Shown here piece after piece: positions 47,416-59,928 of a stretch of 64,000 bases of DNA. Location: NCBI GenBank assembly GCA_038373885.1, contig JAWZYV010012519.1, forward strand, positions 310,001-374,000. Reading direction: 5' to 3'. The stretch comes from Cheiracanthium punctorium. Lineage: Eukaryota; Arthropoda; Arachnida; Araneae; Cheiracanthiidae. How positions within the stretch are numbered: position 1 is the first letter of the stretch; every line of letters starts with the position of its first letter. Both the position numbers and the translations under genes were made by a program. The notes beneath the pieces are model-generated. The model was not told the DNA's origin, ran no database searches, and saw only the letters and a list, made by a program, of their open reading frames with translations.

Positions 47416-50250
47416 TGAGGCATCAGAATGAAAGAATTTCGATTGAGTGTGTTTATTTAGACTTCACGAATCATTTGACAGAAAACCGGTTAAATTGGGA
47501 AATTATGAGAAAATATAGTAAAAAGCAATCATATGTAGCAAAGAAATGTGACAAGTTATTAATTTCAACCCTGAAAAATAAACGAGCAGTATTAGTAGTT
47601 TTATAATTTTGCTCATTTACTAATAGCTTCATCTACAAAATAAATTTTCACCAGTTCAATACATCATAGGCTACCTCTCCCTCCCCAAAAAAAGGATAAC
47701 AAATTTAAAATAAATGTAATAATTATACATCATCTGAAGGGATAATTAATGATTATTCAGTAGTCGTAAACTGGAAGTTGAAAATTTACTCCTATTTTAA
47801 AAACTGTCTATTGATTCTTCCAAAGTGCGAAATCATAGTCAGCCTAGAGATGTATGCCAAAGCATAAGCGTATCATTTCGAGATACAAGGTGGCATATTA
47901 TATGGTTCATTATGTCAATCTCAGCAAAATCCAGAGATTAAACAAAGAGTTATATGAAGTTCATTTAATTTTTATCGAGTAACATTAGAGAAAGTAGAAA
48001 GAAAAACGCTGTTGCATGCAGCATGGATATTACCCAACTTAATTTAACATAAAATACATGCATGATTAGGTAGTTGAATGGATCATGTGCTTAAAAGATT
48101 TCTGCGAAATTTCATTTCCAAAACAATCGTCTGCACTTTAAAAGTGCATTTACTTAATTGAACAAACTACAATTATGGAATATATTACTGATCCTGCATT
48201 TTCTCCTGTTGTATCAAATTCGATATACCACCATTTTTTAGAGGCTTTATAAAGGTTTATTAGTTCATCAATAATTTCTCATAATTTACATTTCGTCTGT
48301 AAAATAGATTAGAAAACTAACAAAATAATTACTTAAAGACGATAGCTCACATAGATTATATATTGTAAAATTTTAGAAACAGTATGGCTAATTATAGAAA
48401 TTTTGTTACTTGTCATTGTTCTAAATCTCGATGAATCCTGTGTTGTGTGACTTTTTTAATTTAAATTTTATGTGAGCCCTTTAACCCATAAAAATAAATA
48501 AATATAGAGTATTTTTAAAAACATTGCGTTTATATTATAAAGTGTCACGAGTCTTATAGCTAGCGTAATGATATGCGCTAGGGGAAAATGATGCTGGAAG
48601 CCTCTAGCATCCCTGACGCAGAGGTTGTTTTGTAGCTCGTTTGCTGGTCACTTTCACCGGGTTTTTATTTTGACACTCTCATACTTTAAGCAGAATGATG
48701 TAGATGAGTGCTTTGAGGTGCGTGTGAGCATAGAATGAAGAAATGAGCTTCTGTAAGTTAATGGATGGCAAATTTAGAACGAATAGGTAATGCGCTTTGT
48801 ATGGGAAAATCATGATATTTTCAACAAAAGGTTTATCATTAGGCGACGACGGCTAGAAAGACCTTTCTCTTTTTGGTTTTATTTCAAGTTCAGAGCGTGC
48901 AGAAAATAGAGTTCCATTAGTATGTCGCATATCTTGTGTGAAACAGGAGTAAGAATAATAACGACTTTGCTCTTAATTATAAACTTCAAGTAGAAATCCC
49001 AAATTATTATTACAATTATCACTTAAAACAGATTATCTATAGAACCAAAAACGTTATGTTTACAATTAATTCCTATTTGCAGCTATTATATACAAAATTA
49101 CTCCGCTAAACCGTAAGCTTGCAATTTTGCGACTATATTTAAAAAGATATCGATAAAAATATTCGTTAAAGAATTAAAATCTGGTTCCAAAATCTTCGCT
49201 ACATTTTTCAATTTCCAATTTTAAAAGTGTCTAAACAACAAAACTTAAAAAAATTTTAAATAAAAGTTTTTAAAAATTAATTTTTTTGTTATAAGTTCAA
49301 ATAATTTTGAAAATATTATTGAAGTAAAAAATAACTGGAAATTTTATTTTATCGATAACTATTCTATAAAGACATAGGCTGAAGTCCTCTTTTGTTGCAG
49401 TCTTTTACCATGAAATTCAATCTTAATAATTTGTAGCATTTTCGTCAATACAATGAAAAACATTTCTTTAAAAATAAAATATTTGTTTGTTGGGCTACTT
49501 TCAATCTATAAATTTGTGTGGGAAGGATAATTGCCTTCGGGAATTAGAGCAAAATTGTAATTGCAATAACTACTCTGTTACCAATTAAAATGAGCTCAAT
49601 TAACTTATTAAACATTTGAATTCAGTTTATTTTTAATTATATTTAAGCTTAGGCAAATGTATTAAAGTACTCTGATGTGATTAAACTTGTTTTATATTGT
49701 TATATTTATCGATAATTATAATTAAATATGATTTATTAAAAATAATGTTTAAAAATAAGAAACCTCTTTTTTCCTGCGTCAGGTGAATGGTCTTTCTAAA
49801 AAAATGTTAACATTTTTAGAAACATGTATTATTCTTTTTTTCTAGAACTTCTGTGATATCATTATTAGTTAGTAAACTATTTAATTCGAATTTCAATAAA
49901 ACTCGTACACTTTTCACATTGCAAATGACCAAACTATTTCATCTTAATTAATTAATTAATTTATTGTTATTATTATTATTTTGCTTAAAAATGATAAATG
50001 ACCATTCCGTTACAAAAATAATTAATTAAATAAATAAAATTGAAATAAACATTTAGTGTTATTATACATAGGCTAATTCCGCAGAGATGGACCATTTTAT
50101 ACAGTATGCCCACTGAAGTCCCTCGCCACCCTCTTAACTTCAGAACGACTTCTCCTATATAAAAATGTTGTCTGGGTATAGTAAAGAAGTCATGCGTTAC
50201 GCGAAAAACCGCTCACAGAACCACCACGCGGCTAAATTTTAGTACTGTTC
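47416..50250. other. No gene seen
   Basis: Long AT-rich spacer. (ATT)n near 49967-49980 and repeated AATTAATTAATT near 49946 are the only simple repeats noted. Confidence 0.5.
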
Positions 50251-50716
50251 TTATCTCAAAAACGGTACGCGATACTGGAAATAAGTCAATTACAAAATTA
50301 TTCCGAAAAATCGATTTAGTAAGAGAACCTTGCGTACATTAATGTTTAAAATAGAAAATGTAAAGTGTAAGGGGTAAAAGCGTATTACTTATATCTGCGT
50401 CAGCTTGCCACCAGTCATGTAGTACTATGTGCAGCGGAAATGGCAGACCAGAGTCCAGATGTGTACAGATGTGTCGAGATGTATTTTTCTGACGCAAAAC
50501 ACTTTGAGCATAAAATATAAATGAACCTAATGTCAGGTAAGTGCAGCTTTGGAAAACTGGGCCATAAAATTATGCTGCCTTCCACTCTAAGCATTAGTGT
50601 GCCCATTATTGTGTACATTGATGGGTGCAAGGCATCTCTCTTACTAAATCGGTGATGCTGAACAACTTTGTAACTGACTCTTTTCACATATCTCGTACAG
50701 TTTTTGAGATAAAAAC
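50251..50716. repeat. Diverged inverted repeat, probably a MITE
   Basis: Left arm TTATCTCAAAAACGGTACGC (from 50251) and the reverse of the right arm TTATCTCAAAAACTGTACGA (ending near 50716) align onward through AGTCARTTACAAARTT and GATTTAGTAAGAGA. A direct repeat CCAGTCATGTARTAC lies at about 50411 and 50932. Outer termini were not resolved; an ACAGTATGCCCACTGAAG word near 50100 may be one end. Confidence 0.65.
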
Positions 50717-50949
50717 GCAAACTCCAAGTTTAATCCTCCAGGCTCCAGGTGGCGCTGTAAAAGTTTTTTTTGCGTAGATGTTGTCTGTAATAGGGAGACT
50801 ATATCAATCTGATATTAAATAATGAAAGCGCTTTTTGTCGACTCTTTTTGAAGAGTCATTGCGTCTTCCAGCATGTTTTCTCTACTTACTAAATTTCGGG
50901 AGGCTATATTGCTTGAGGGACGTAGCTGCTAACCAGTCATGTAATACAT

Positions 50950-52857
50950 AGGTTCTACAAGTGAGTAAAACCATAAAAAATTCTCTTGTTGTAACTGTTA
51001 TGAAACTTCCAAAATTTTTTTAATGCATTTCATTATAATGCCTAGGCATAACCATCGTCAATTTATTGACAGACAGTAATCAAAATTACGTATATTTCCC
51101 AATAATTTACCGTGTTTATAATTTTCTAATAATTAACAATTGTTTGTGTACAAAGAAGAAGATTTTTTTTTTCTAGGAGGGGCGCAAAGTTTGAACACCA
51201 ATTCAGAATTGCATGATATATGCCATAATCAGAGAAAGCCCATTTTTGTCTAGTTTAAATGTATTTATCTTGGGGGAAGGGGAGGAGAGCACCCTGCGCT
51301 CTACACTTGAATCCGTCCTTGTTTGTGTGTTCCCATAAATTGAAATACCTACTTCCCGATTCCTCTACATATTAGGAAAATCAAATTAAAAAATGATGTC
51401 CTTTTTGGGACCTTTGTACCTTCAAAAAATCGATTTATCAAAAATATTTTTTGAATATAATTCAGAATGTTAGGAACATTTTAAAAGAAACCACATCAAA
51501 ATACGACGAAAATTGCGCCCAAAGCAATTAGGAACGTAAAAGCTAACCTGGACTTCCTTTATACGCAATGTAAACAAACTTGATTTTCTTGGTTTCTGAT
51601 TTTTACACTTACCCTCAAGATAAAAAATAAGTTATGAATGGAATGTTATGAAATTTTACGTATTTGCTGCATGTATGTATCTCTATTCTCTGAACTTCAG
51701 TTTTCCTAATAGGAACAAAATATTTTATTTTCTAGCATGATAAATCATAAAAATTTTAATAACTTTAAAATTGTGTGAAATTTATATTGAAGTAATAGTC
51801 AGTTTTAAAATTCGAGGTTTATAGAATAAAAACAATATTTATCTTTAATTTGACAAAAAAAATTAGGCTCTACTGTGCATTTAAAAAAAAGTTATCCTGT
51901 GAAAACTGTAGGTAAGTTAAATAATAGTTTTTCTAAGTTCGTGTACATATTTTGTGTTACTGAAAAAAATATATTTACTTAATTTCAAAAACGGGTTTAA
52001 TTTTTAAAACCTATCATTGTGTTCTACAAGTTGTGAAAATTTTATTTTAAAACAAGCAGAAGTTTTCTGTTTATGATGAATCGAAAAAAAGTATGTCAAA
52101 CTGCATAATTCTTGGTTTCGAAAGGTCCTTACCCCTTTAACCTGTTCACTTCGTTTAGTTCACTAGACGTAAACAGAGGGACATTCAGGCAGCCATTCTA
52201 GGAAGAAGCGATGCACACAGAAAGGAATCTTTGTCGTCGCAACCTCTGGCAAAATAGTTAAAGGTTAACTACTTGCTAAGCACATGAAGTAAAATCGTAT
52301 TTGAAAGTGTTTTATCAATGCATTCAGTATGATTTATTTTTACAGTTAACTGGTATCCATCTTTACTCTAAATAAAAATGAGTAAAACAGAACCTATTTT
52401 GTTCTCCGTAATCATCGAAGTTTCAATAGAATCAAGGGAAGAGACAAGAGACAAGATGCATTACAAGAGAAAAATAATGTTTTACATGTGAAAGCTGAAA
52501 GCATTCTATGACTGAGGTTAGCAGTTGATGGGTTCAGTTCAAAGGAATATGAGACTCTCATAAATCTCTCAAAAGGCTTCCTGTAAGTGGACTTGACCAA
52601 AAAGGGGGAAGAAGACCACATAGTGTTAGAGGATAACGTAATAAATAGAAGATGTTGAAACAAATATGTCGAATTAAAAAGATTTCAGGAACATTAACTT
52701 ATAATTCACTCCCTAAAAAGTGCTTGAAGCTCTTAAACATGATAACTTTCGAACAAGATTGGTTCACTCTTTAAGAGGCAATATGTTGCTACTTTCCCCT
52801 TCAGAGTAAGGTATTTTCTCCTAGAGAGCGTTTTAAATTTTCACTTTTAGGTTAATC
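50950..52857. other. No gene; transposon-like fragment at 51172-51326
   Basis: 51172-51326 has a G-rich edge (GGAGGGGCGCAAAG) and, in reverse from its right side, CAAGGACGGATTCAAG, similar to hAT MITE termini. 51390-52140 contains GTCCTTTTTGGGACCTTTGT and, in reverse on the right, GGTAAGGACCTTTCG, possibly a degraded inverted-repeat pair. No coding motif. Confidence 0.4.
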
Positions 52858-52865
52858 AGTGCATC

Positions 52866-53036
52866 CAGTGGCGTAACAAAGAGGGGGATGAGGGGGGTCA
52901 CCCCCCCCATGAGGTATTTTTTTGCCATACATAAGTATGTTCTTCACTCCCATATCACACGCATGTATACATTTATGTGAGTTGCAGTAGTCGTAACCCC
53001 CACCCACCCCATGAAAAATTTCTGGCAACGCCACTG
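52866..53036. mobile_element. 171-bp hAT-type MITE with perfect 8-bp target duplication
   Basis: Ends read CAGTGGCGTAACAAAG and, in reverse, CAGTGGCGTTGCCAGAA. AGTGCATC is present exactly at 52858-52865 and again at 53037-53044. Both the CAGTGGCG terminus and the 8-bp duplication are hAT hallmarks. C/G runs fill the subterminal zones. No coding capacity. Confidence 0.95.
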
Positions 53037-53044
53037 AGTGCATC

Positions 53045-53662
53045 AATAATATTATGAGAACAAAAAAGAAAAACAAACAAACATTAATTTCTTTAAACTC
53101 AAAAGACACAATTTGTAATACTTTATAATGAACCATATGCTAACTTAGATAAAGTTCCTAAAACACAACATAATGACTATTTCTCAAGTTACTTTTCTAG
53201 AGAGTTATCGTCTGAAATGGCAAGTAAAGCGATCGCGTTAAAGGCTTCGCACATAACAAGTTGTTTTCATGCAAAACTTTTATTCACGAGATTTTTATTC
53301 ACGAGAATTTTGACAATTACATCAGCTTGTGAATAAAACTCCATGCTGCAAACCGCGAAATTGTAGACGTTTTCATCTGAATTTTATTACTTATGCCTTC
53401 ATTCTGTTTCTTTGTAAACGAAATACATTCACTGCAAATGGTTTTCATCGATGATTAGATTAATTAAGAGCGACATATTCCTCATTTGAACAAATTTAAT
53501 AAGCAGAAAAAGCAAACTTCACACTAGTATGAAATGCGATTGGATTTGGAAATATACAATTCGAATACCTGGATTATAAAATGATTTTCATTTTTGAGAG
53601 AAAAAAATGAAACCAAGTTGAAATAACAACAAGTCATCTAAATGCACAAATTTAACATGATA
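53045..53662. other. No gene seen
   Basis: AT-rich spacer. A short repeat of TTTATTCACGAGA occurs at 53280 and 53296. Confidence 0.5.
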
Positions 53663-53664
53663 TA

Positions 53665-54593
53665 CAGGGGAAGGTGGTTCAAAATTATACTAGCGGGCAA
53701 AACGATCCATACATGTTTTTTTTTTTTGTTTTTTTTAAATACAGATAGCGCTATCTACCGGGTAACACATAAACTAGTTGTGCCAAGTCAAGAAGAAGCA
53801 ATGACGATATTTAAGCGATCGGTGTATTACGTGTCTGAGTAGAATTTTTCAAAAAACTGGGTTTTATCATATCTCTTATAAGGTAGTCACTAACTCTCCT
53901 ATTTATTTAGAAATGCAGTTTTAATGTACAGAAATATGACTTGTTTACTGAATAGAGTGTTTTTAGATATACATTACATTTGTTTAGTTTGCTATGTTTC
54001 TCGGCGTGTTCCAGCAATATGACCTATAGTAGGCAGCTGTATTGCCAAGTAAAATAAACCATCGACTTAAGAAACTCCAGTACCGGGTCCTAGTCATCAT
54101 GGCAGCCCTTCAGCCGTTTTCGAAATGCATGACTTCCCAACACATTATTTGATTTATTTCTGAGTTTATTTTAGGCCACAATTTTTAAATTATAATTTTG
54201 AAATATCCCATTTTATTGTTTGTGACACTTTATTATTTTAAATTTTTCATAGAATAAATCATGCATACTATATGATTGTAAAGCTTTTTTTTATTATGTA
54301 TAGTCAGAATTACTTTTACATCTTTCATTTGCGGATAAAAAAACAATTTACAATTATTTTCAAATGAAGTGATAAGTTTGCATTTGGGCGAGGATAAATT
54401 GATCCTTTGGACTCTCTTTCGAAATTCTATTATTTTTCGTTACTCAATTTGGGTTTAAAATATCATTAAAATATGTTTATAATCGAAATATAGTGTTAAA
54501 TATTGTGGCAAAGGACCAAAGTTTTATTTAACGTTTATATTATTTTATGAAAGTTTTCTCCTTAAGGGGATCATTTTGGGCCGCCTTCCCCTA
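53665..54593. mobile_element. 929-bp TA-flanked element, CAGGGGAAGG ends
   Basis: Left CAGGGGAAGGTGGTTCAAAA and right in reverse TAGGGGAAGGCGGCCCAAAA agree over about 27 bp and are each bordered by TA (53663-53664, 54594-54595). The interior is AT-rich without a transposase. Tc1/mariner-type by target site; the family was not recognised. Confidence 0.75.
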
Positions 54594-54595
54594 TA

Positions 54596-55570
54596 TAGTT
54601 ATGTATATATATATATATAAACTTGGTGTATGTAATTAATTTATTATTATAGAAGAAGGAAAGAGGAAAGAGGCAAATGTCAGCATTACTATAATTGTCT
54701 TTGTATTTGCTATACCTGCTCTCAAAAGTATCTGATTTGATATTTTAAGGCAAAATTTAGATAAAGATTCACAATAGCGTAATGCATATGTCGTATTGTG
54801 TAGAAAAAACTATCCACAGTACTGTTAACGGCTTTTTACTCACGAAATTAACATTTCAGTCATGCGCTATTTCTGTCAACTTTTTTTTAAAGTGCAATTT
54901 TGAATGGCCTTTGATTTGCTCTTTTGATTAAATTGTCGTTTTCTTTTATACTTCTTTACAAGGATTTCGCCTGAAATCGATAGTATCTACGAACCGCCAA
55001 ATCATGACTAATGCTTTGAGTTCCATTGGTGGTGGTGTGTTAATATGATAAGAGATATGAACAAACTGATTAAAAAGGAAAACTAGTTATTACACGCTGC
55101 TCTGGCGGTTTATGATAGTGTCTTAAAGTTAATAGCTCATATATAATTATGGATGCTTGATTTGAATCTATATGCCATTTTTGCATTGTGAAATTATTTT
55201 TTAAATCTTCTTTCTAGCTATATTGTGCTGCAAAAGCAAATTTATAGTTATGCAAATTCCTAGTTACTACTTTCAGTTACTCCTTTTCAGTCAGCATCTA
55301 CGATTTATCATTATTCATTTTGAATATTTTGTAAAATACAGCTGTTTATTTTGACTATCTCCATTCTAATATTCATTTGATTTCCAACCACTATCTGGAA
55401 TAACGTTCAGATTACTTTTGCTTAATGTTTAGGTGTTGCTGTTGTTACTAATTTATTGCTTTCCTATTTTTATAGTAGGATAGAGCCTAAAAAGTGTGGA
55501 GTGAATATCTCTTACGATATGCCACACAACGGAAATCCTGCAATTTTGATTGTGCGCGCAGAGCCAGCTG
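54596..55570. other. No gene seen
   Basis: AT-rich spacer starting with a short TA microsatellite (54604-54619). Confidence 0.5.
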
Positions 55571-55709
55571 CGTCAAAAAAGGGTCTCTAGATCTGTGGCA
55601 CGCGATGAATGTTTCGATCTTCCGCCATCTTGCTGGTAGTTAAGTCGAGCGATGGCAACGGCTGCCCTTTTTTCAGCATTGGGAAAGGGTTGCGCCTCAA
55701 AGGGTTAAA
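55571..55709. repeat. 139-bp dispersed repeat, copy 2
   Basis: About 98% identical to 41682-41820 in the same orientation, 14 kb away. The sequence on either side is unrelated apart from CCAGCTG at the left. Confidence 0.92.
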
Positions 55710-56507
55710 GAACTGTACAAGTTTTCATTTATCTCCGCTTGACGATAAAATGCACTATCATATTTCATATAAAGTTTTATTCTTTCATTTTTTTCTTTTC
55801 TTTTCTTTTTTTTAATGGGAGGGGGGTGAAAAAGAGAATAAAGAAAGACAACATGTTGACTACAGTACTCATAAAATAAAGGACTATACAAGAATAATAA
55901 ATGGAAAAGAACAAAGATTAAATGCATACAATTGCAACGCGCTTAAAATATTTCTTTTTAAATACCGGTTTGTTTCTCACTGCTTTTAAAGCCATAAACT
56001 ACGTTCAAAATATTAAAATTCACTCCCATACATAAGCTCTGGTTCACGAGTGTGTCTCCGTGAACCACAAACACTGTCTGTTCTCTCTCCCCCACAAGCG
56101 TGGGAGAAAAGAAATGAATGATGGTATTTAATTCAAAAGGATTTTAAACGTGAAAGTTAAGGTTACGCACCGGATTACACCCCCACGATTCCGGACTCAC
56201 CTTGTGGTGCGCTTTGAAAAATGAAGATGCTTGGAATAGGTCTGCAGAGTTGTTGTTTGTTTTCCCTACTGCACGTGATCATAGTTATGGAATGACAAAA
56301 CACCGTGCCGGTGAGCTTCTTGGGGAAAATGTGCAAAAAACGGCCAAGTAGATTTCAACTGAATGAAGATTCTCGAAATTCAGCTGAAAAGTGGCTTGTT
56401 ATTTTTTGATAGAGATGTGATGGCATCAGCTATCTTCACCATTGGACGAAATGAAGTTAGCTGTGAGAGAAGTTACTTCGTTTCGCAGGCGACCCGGCGT
56501 CCTTATT
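55710..56507. other. No gene; holds one half of a diverged duplication
   Basis: 56265-56345 (CACGTGATCATAGTTATG, then GGTGAGCTTCTTGGGGAA) resembles 61163-61243 (CACGTGATCATGATTATG, then GGTGAGCTTTTTGGGAAT). A (TTTTC)n-like pyrimidine tract lies at 55790-55813. Confidence 0.6.
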
Positions 56508-56509
56508 TA

Positions 56510-56609
56510 CCCAGCAAACACACACAGGTTCTTTGAACGTCTATTAACGTTCAGAAGACGTTTTATGAACGTTAATAGACGTTCAGAGAACCTGTGTGTG
56601 TTTGCTGGG
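56510..56609. mobile_element. Palindromic MITE (CCCAGCAAACAC family), copy 2
   Basis: A 100-bp hairpin with about 47-bp arms and only one or two mismatches. It starts CCCAGCAAACACACACAGG, contains CGTCTATTAACGTTCAGAAG, and ends in the inverse. TA lies on both sides (56508-56509, 56610-56611). It sits just before the first unit of a tandem duplication whose second unit lacks the insertion. Confidence 0.92.
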
Positions 56610-56611
56610 TA

Positions 56612-57251
56612 GTTAGACCGAAAGATTTGTTGGTTCTTTTAAATGACAGTGAAAGTTGCACGATTTTACGGAGTAATTAGATTTTTTCTTTTGTCGTTAA
56701 AAGCGAAATAATATTTTCACACTTTTCACGATATTTATATAATTGTATGATGCTGATTGTCTTAAATTAATATGATTGTTTGATGTATTATATAATTGTA
56801 TGATAATATGATTGTATTATATAATCGTATGATGCTGATTGTCTTAAAATTATTATGAATGCTCTAAGTAATAGGGCGGCTCGGTTACAGTTTTGGCTTC
56901 ACTGTCATATAGATGTTGCCAACTCAACGTACTCATATATCTATGTTCATTCTAAGTACTTTCACGCCGTTATCTCTAAGTAACGGCGTCCGTACTTAGA
57001 CCGAAAGATTTCGTTGGTCCTTTTAAGTAACAGTGAAAGCTGCAGGATTTTACGGAGTAATTAGACTTTTTCTTTTGTCGTTAAAAGCGAAATAATATTT
57101 TTACACTTTTCAAGATATTTATATCATTGTATGATACTGATTGTCTTTAAAATTAATATGAATGTCAAAGTAATATGGCAGCTCGTTACAGTTTTGGCTT
57201 CACTGTCCGATAGATGTTGCCAACTAAACGTACTTATATCTCTATGTTCAT
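56612..57251 (+). repeat. Tandem duplication (56612-56950 and 56994-57251)
   Basis: Both units start TTAGACCGAAAGATT and share ACGGAGTAATTAGA, TCTTTTGTCGTTAAAAGCGA, TTTTGGCTTCACTGTC and GATGTTGCCAACT before ending CTATGTTCAT. Unit 1 is about 80 bp longer because of an internal repeat of a TATATAATTGTATGATGCTG word. CGGCGTCC precedes both units. No coding potential seen. Confidence 0.9.
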
Positions 57252-57602
57252 TTTTCTTCTTCACTTGAACATGGTCACAGTATTATATAACACTGTTGCT
57301 ATTAGCGTTTTTGGAAAGGTCGGCGATCCCAGTTCCACATTTACCAACAGGCAGACACGGTGGTTGCCGGGGCTCCAGGCTTAGAGGCTCCTCAAATTTG
57401 TAGATAAAGAGTATCTGGAACGGATGAAGAAAAAACCTGTTTGTTGGAATAGTCAAGCAAGTTTAAGCATTTTCAATTGTATACCTTGATGTATAATTCT
57501 GAACTAGACGGAAACTAGGCATTTGCAGTTTATTACTAGTTCAACGCGATTAAGATTTTTCGGTATGAAGAAAACAGCAGATTGTGTCCTCAAGAGTTAG
57601 AA
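57252..57602. other. No gene seen
   Basis: Short spacer between the tandem duplication and the long-TIR element; no recognised feature. Confidence 0.5.
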
Positions 57603-57612
57603 GAATATAGAG

Positions 57613-59928
57613 TAGAGTGGTTTTGCTGCCCATGGAGAATTTTTTTTTTTTTTTTGAAAAGTTAAACTCTCACCCTCTAGTTTGGTGACATTATGCGAGT
57701 TAATGCCCCTGTTAAAATATTAGATCATTTAAAGGTTATTTAGAGGTAGCTCAAAGGCTTTAAAGTTTCAGCCTTTAGTGTATATGGAAATTTTCTGTAT
57801 AAGAATTTACATTTCAATTGGTATAGCAATAATATGTGTTTATAAGATAGATATTTGTTTTAGTGACAACAAGTTTAGTATAATTTAAGTTTCTGACAAG
57901 GATTAGTCCTTGTTTGGAACTCACATAACAACTTCTCGAACTCTAAATAATTTTTACTCCAAATAATAACTTCAACTCAAAATAATGTTATTGCAGCAAC
58001 TGTACACAGTTTAGGATTTAAAGTTGATGACTACAATATATCAAGAAGCAGTGTAAGAAAAGCATGAATATCGTACCGAAAGGAAGTGGCGGAAAATATT
58101 AAAGATGATTTTAGTGCATCACACAAATCTTGATATAAGTTTTGTGGTACACTGGGATGAGAAATTACTTACAGGGATTTCTTGCAGTGGCACAGAGAAA
58201 ATAGATAGGCTTTCAATCGTAGGTGGATTAGAAAAGTTACTTGGAGTCCCTAAAATCCCAAATGGCACAGGTGAAGCAATAGCAGCAGTTCCAGTGAAAA
58301 CCTTAGAATAATGGAAATTAATTGAGCAAGTCAAGGGATTATGCTTTGATACTACATCAAGGAACACTGACATAAATTCTGGAGCTTGTACTCTCATTGA
58401 AAAACATATGGGAAGAAACCTGCTGTACTTTGCATGTCTGACATCATATCCATGAAACTATTCTTGCAGATGTATTCACTCTGTGTTTTGGGCCATCATC
58501 TGGACCAAATGTTCTTCTTTTTAAAAGGTTTAAAGAATATTGGAACTTCATTGATCAAGAAAAGTTTGAAACATATAAAACTAATGAGATTGGTCAAAGA
58601 ATGGTTGCTGCTGAACTGCAAGAGCTGAAGAAAAATGCTATAGAATTTGCCTTTACAACTTTACGAAATGAGGAGCAACCCCACGATGACTAAAGAGAAT
58701 TTCTTGAATTAGTATTGATCTTTTTGGGCGAAACTCCTCCTAAAGGTATTCACTTCAGAGCTCCGGGTGCCTTCCATCATGCACGGTGGATGGCAAAGAT
58801 TATTTACTGTTTTAAGATATGGCTATTTCATCAACAGTTTAAATCAACACCAAGACAGAAGAATGCTTTGATAGAGTTTAACCTGTTTGTAGCATTTCTA
58901 TATATGAAGCACTGGTTTACTGCTACTATTGCAACAGAAGCTTCTGTTCATGATCTGCACTTTTTGGTAAAACTTCACGAATATGCAGAATTCAACAAAA
59001 ACATTGCAAGCAAGGCAACAACCACAATAAAACGGCATCTTTGGTACCTAGGAGAAGAACTGGATGGGCTCAGTTTGTTTTCTAACAATGTGTCTGCAGA
59101 AACAAAAGTGAGCATGGTTCAAGGTTTAGAAAAAGAAATGACACAAAAGCAATTGAATTGATGACAAAACAAATTAAATTCACCTAAAATCTTTAAGAAA
59201 AGCATGAAGTTTTTGTGACAGTGAAATCTCTGACGCTCTTCAATTCAATGCAACTTGATACTTAATTCTGAGAAGTAGATCCCTCAAAATGGAAGGGATA
59301 AGATTCTTACAAGAAAACCAGAGATATAGTGAAAGGTATTAAAGTAGTTAATGACTCTGTGCTGAAAGAGGTGTCGCTCTTATTACTCAGTTCAATGGCA
59401 AACTAACCAAAAATGAAGAGCAGAAACAATATCTTTTGAAAGTGGTTGAGACCCATAGGAAGCAATTCAAAACCTCTGAGAAGACTACACTGATGAAGTT
59501 AGGTGCTACCATGCAGACTGCTAATACCAGTACTTCCTAAACCCAAAGCAATGAATTTCTAATCCATCCTAATGTGCATTTTAATTTGTTCAGTTTTTTA
59601 GTTTTACAGATGGGCAACATTACTTGACATTATCTTGGTTGTATTTTTATAGGTAATGTTTCATGATTAAATATAATAAAACTAAACTACTATTCATTAA
59701 AAAACTTAGTTATTACCTTTGATTTACTGATATTTATTTACTATATTGACTATCGTTATAATACAAAGTTTGACACTAAAATTAGCAAACTTCAAAGTCT
59801 TTGAGCTACCTCTAAATAACCTTTAAATGATCTAATATTTGAACAGGCGCATTAACTCACATAATGTCACCAAAGTGGGGGGGTGAGAGTTCAACATTAA
59901 AAAAAAAAAATTCTTTTGAAACCACCCT
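57613..59928 (+). mobile_element. 2.3-kb DNA transposon with about 140-bp inverted repeats, superfamily unassigned
   Basis: The left end AGAGTGGTTTT and the right end in reverse AGGGTGGTTTC lead into long arms that share ACTCTCACCC, TTGGTGACATTATG, GAGTTAATGC and TATTAGATCATTTAAAGGTT with TATTTAGAGGTAGCTCAAAG. AATATAGAGTAGAG lies at 57603-57616 and again at 59929-59942. The target duplication is therefore at least 8-10 bp, with its exact length blurred by overlap with the terminus. A decayed transposase lies between the arms, so this is a formerly autonomous copy. Confidence 0.85.
57984..59502 (+). pseudogene. Transposase of unassigned DDE-type family, frameshifted
   Basis: Recognisable blocks appear in order across frames: TVHSLGFKVDDYNISRSSV; VVHWDEKLLTG and LLGVPKIPNGTGEAIA (58140-58300); GLCFDTTSRNTDINSGAC with MGRNLLYFAC (58330-58430); after a frameshift, HHIHETILADVF, FGPSSGPN and LLFKRFKEYW; a long stretch from 58715 with FLGETPPKGIHFRAPGAFHH, ARWMAKIIYCFKIWLF and KHWFTATIATEA; GHLWYL-like RHLWYLGEEL; and near the end GVALI and NEEQKQYLLKVVETHR. 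I recall this arrangement from many uncharacterised proteins of arthropods and cnidarians. FDTT..NT could be one catalytic Asp. Several frameshifts and in-frame stops (for example 58309, 58691) exclude function. The hAT/P-like classification is not certain. Confidence 0.75.

Noticed and set aside
50415..50720. 101-codon minus-strand frame
   Set aside because: Lies in the inverted-repeat element and shows no protein motif.
58119..58397. 92-codon minus-strand frame
   Set aside because: Antisense to recognisable transposase blocks on the plus strand.
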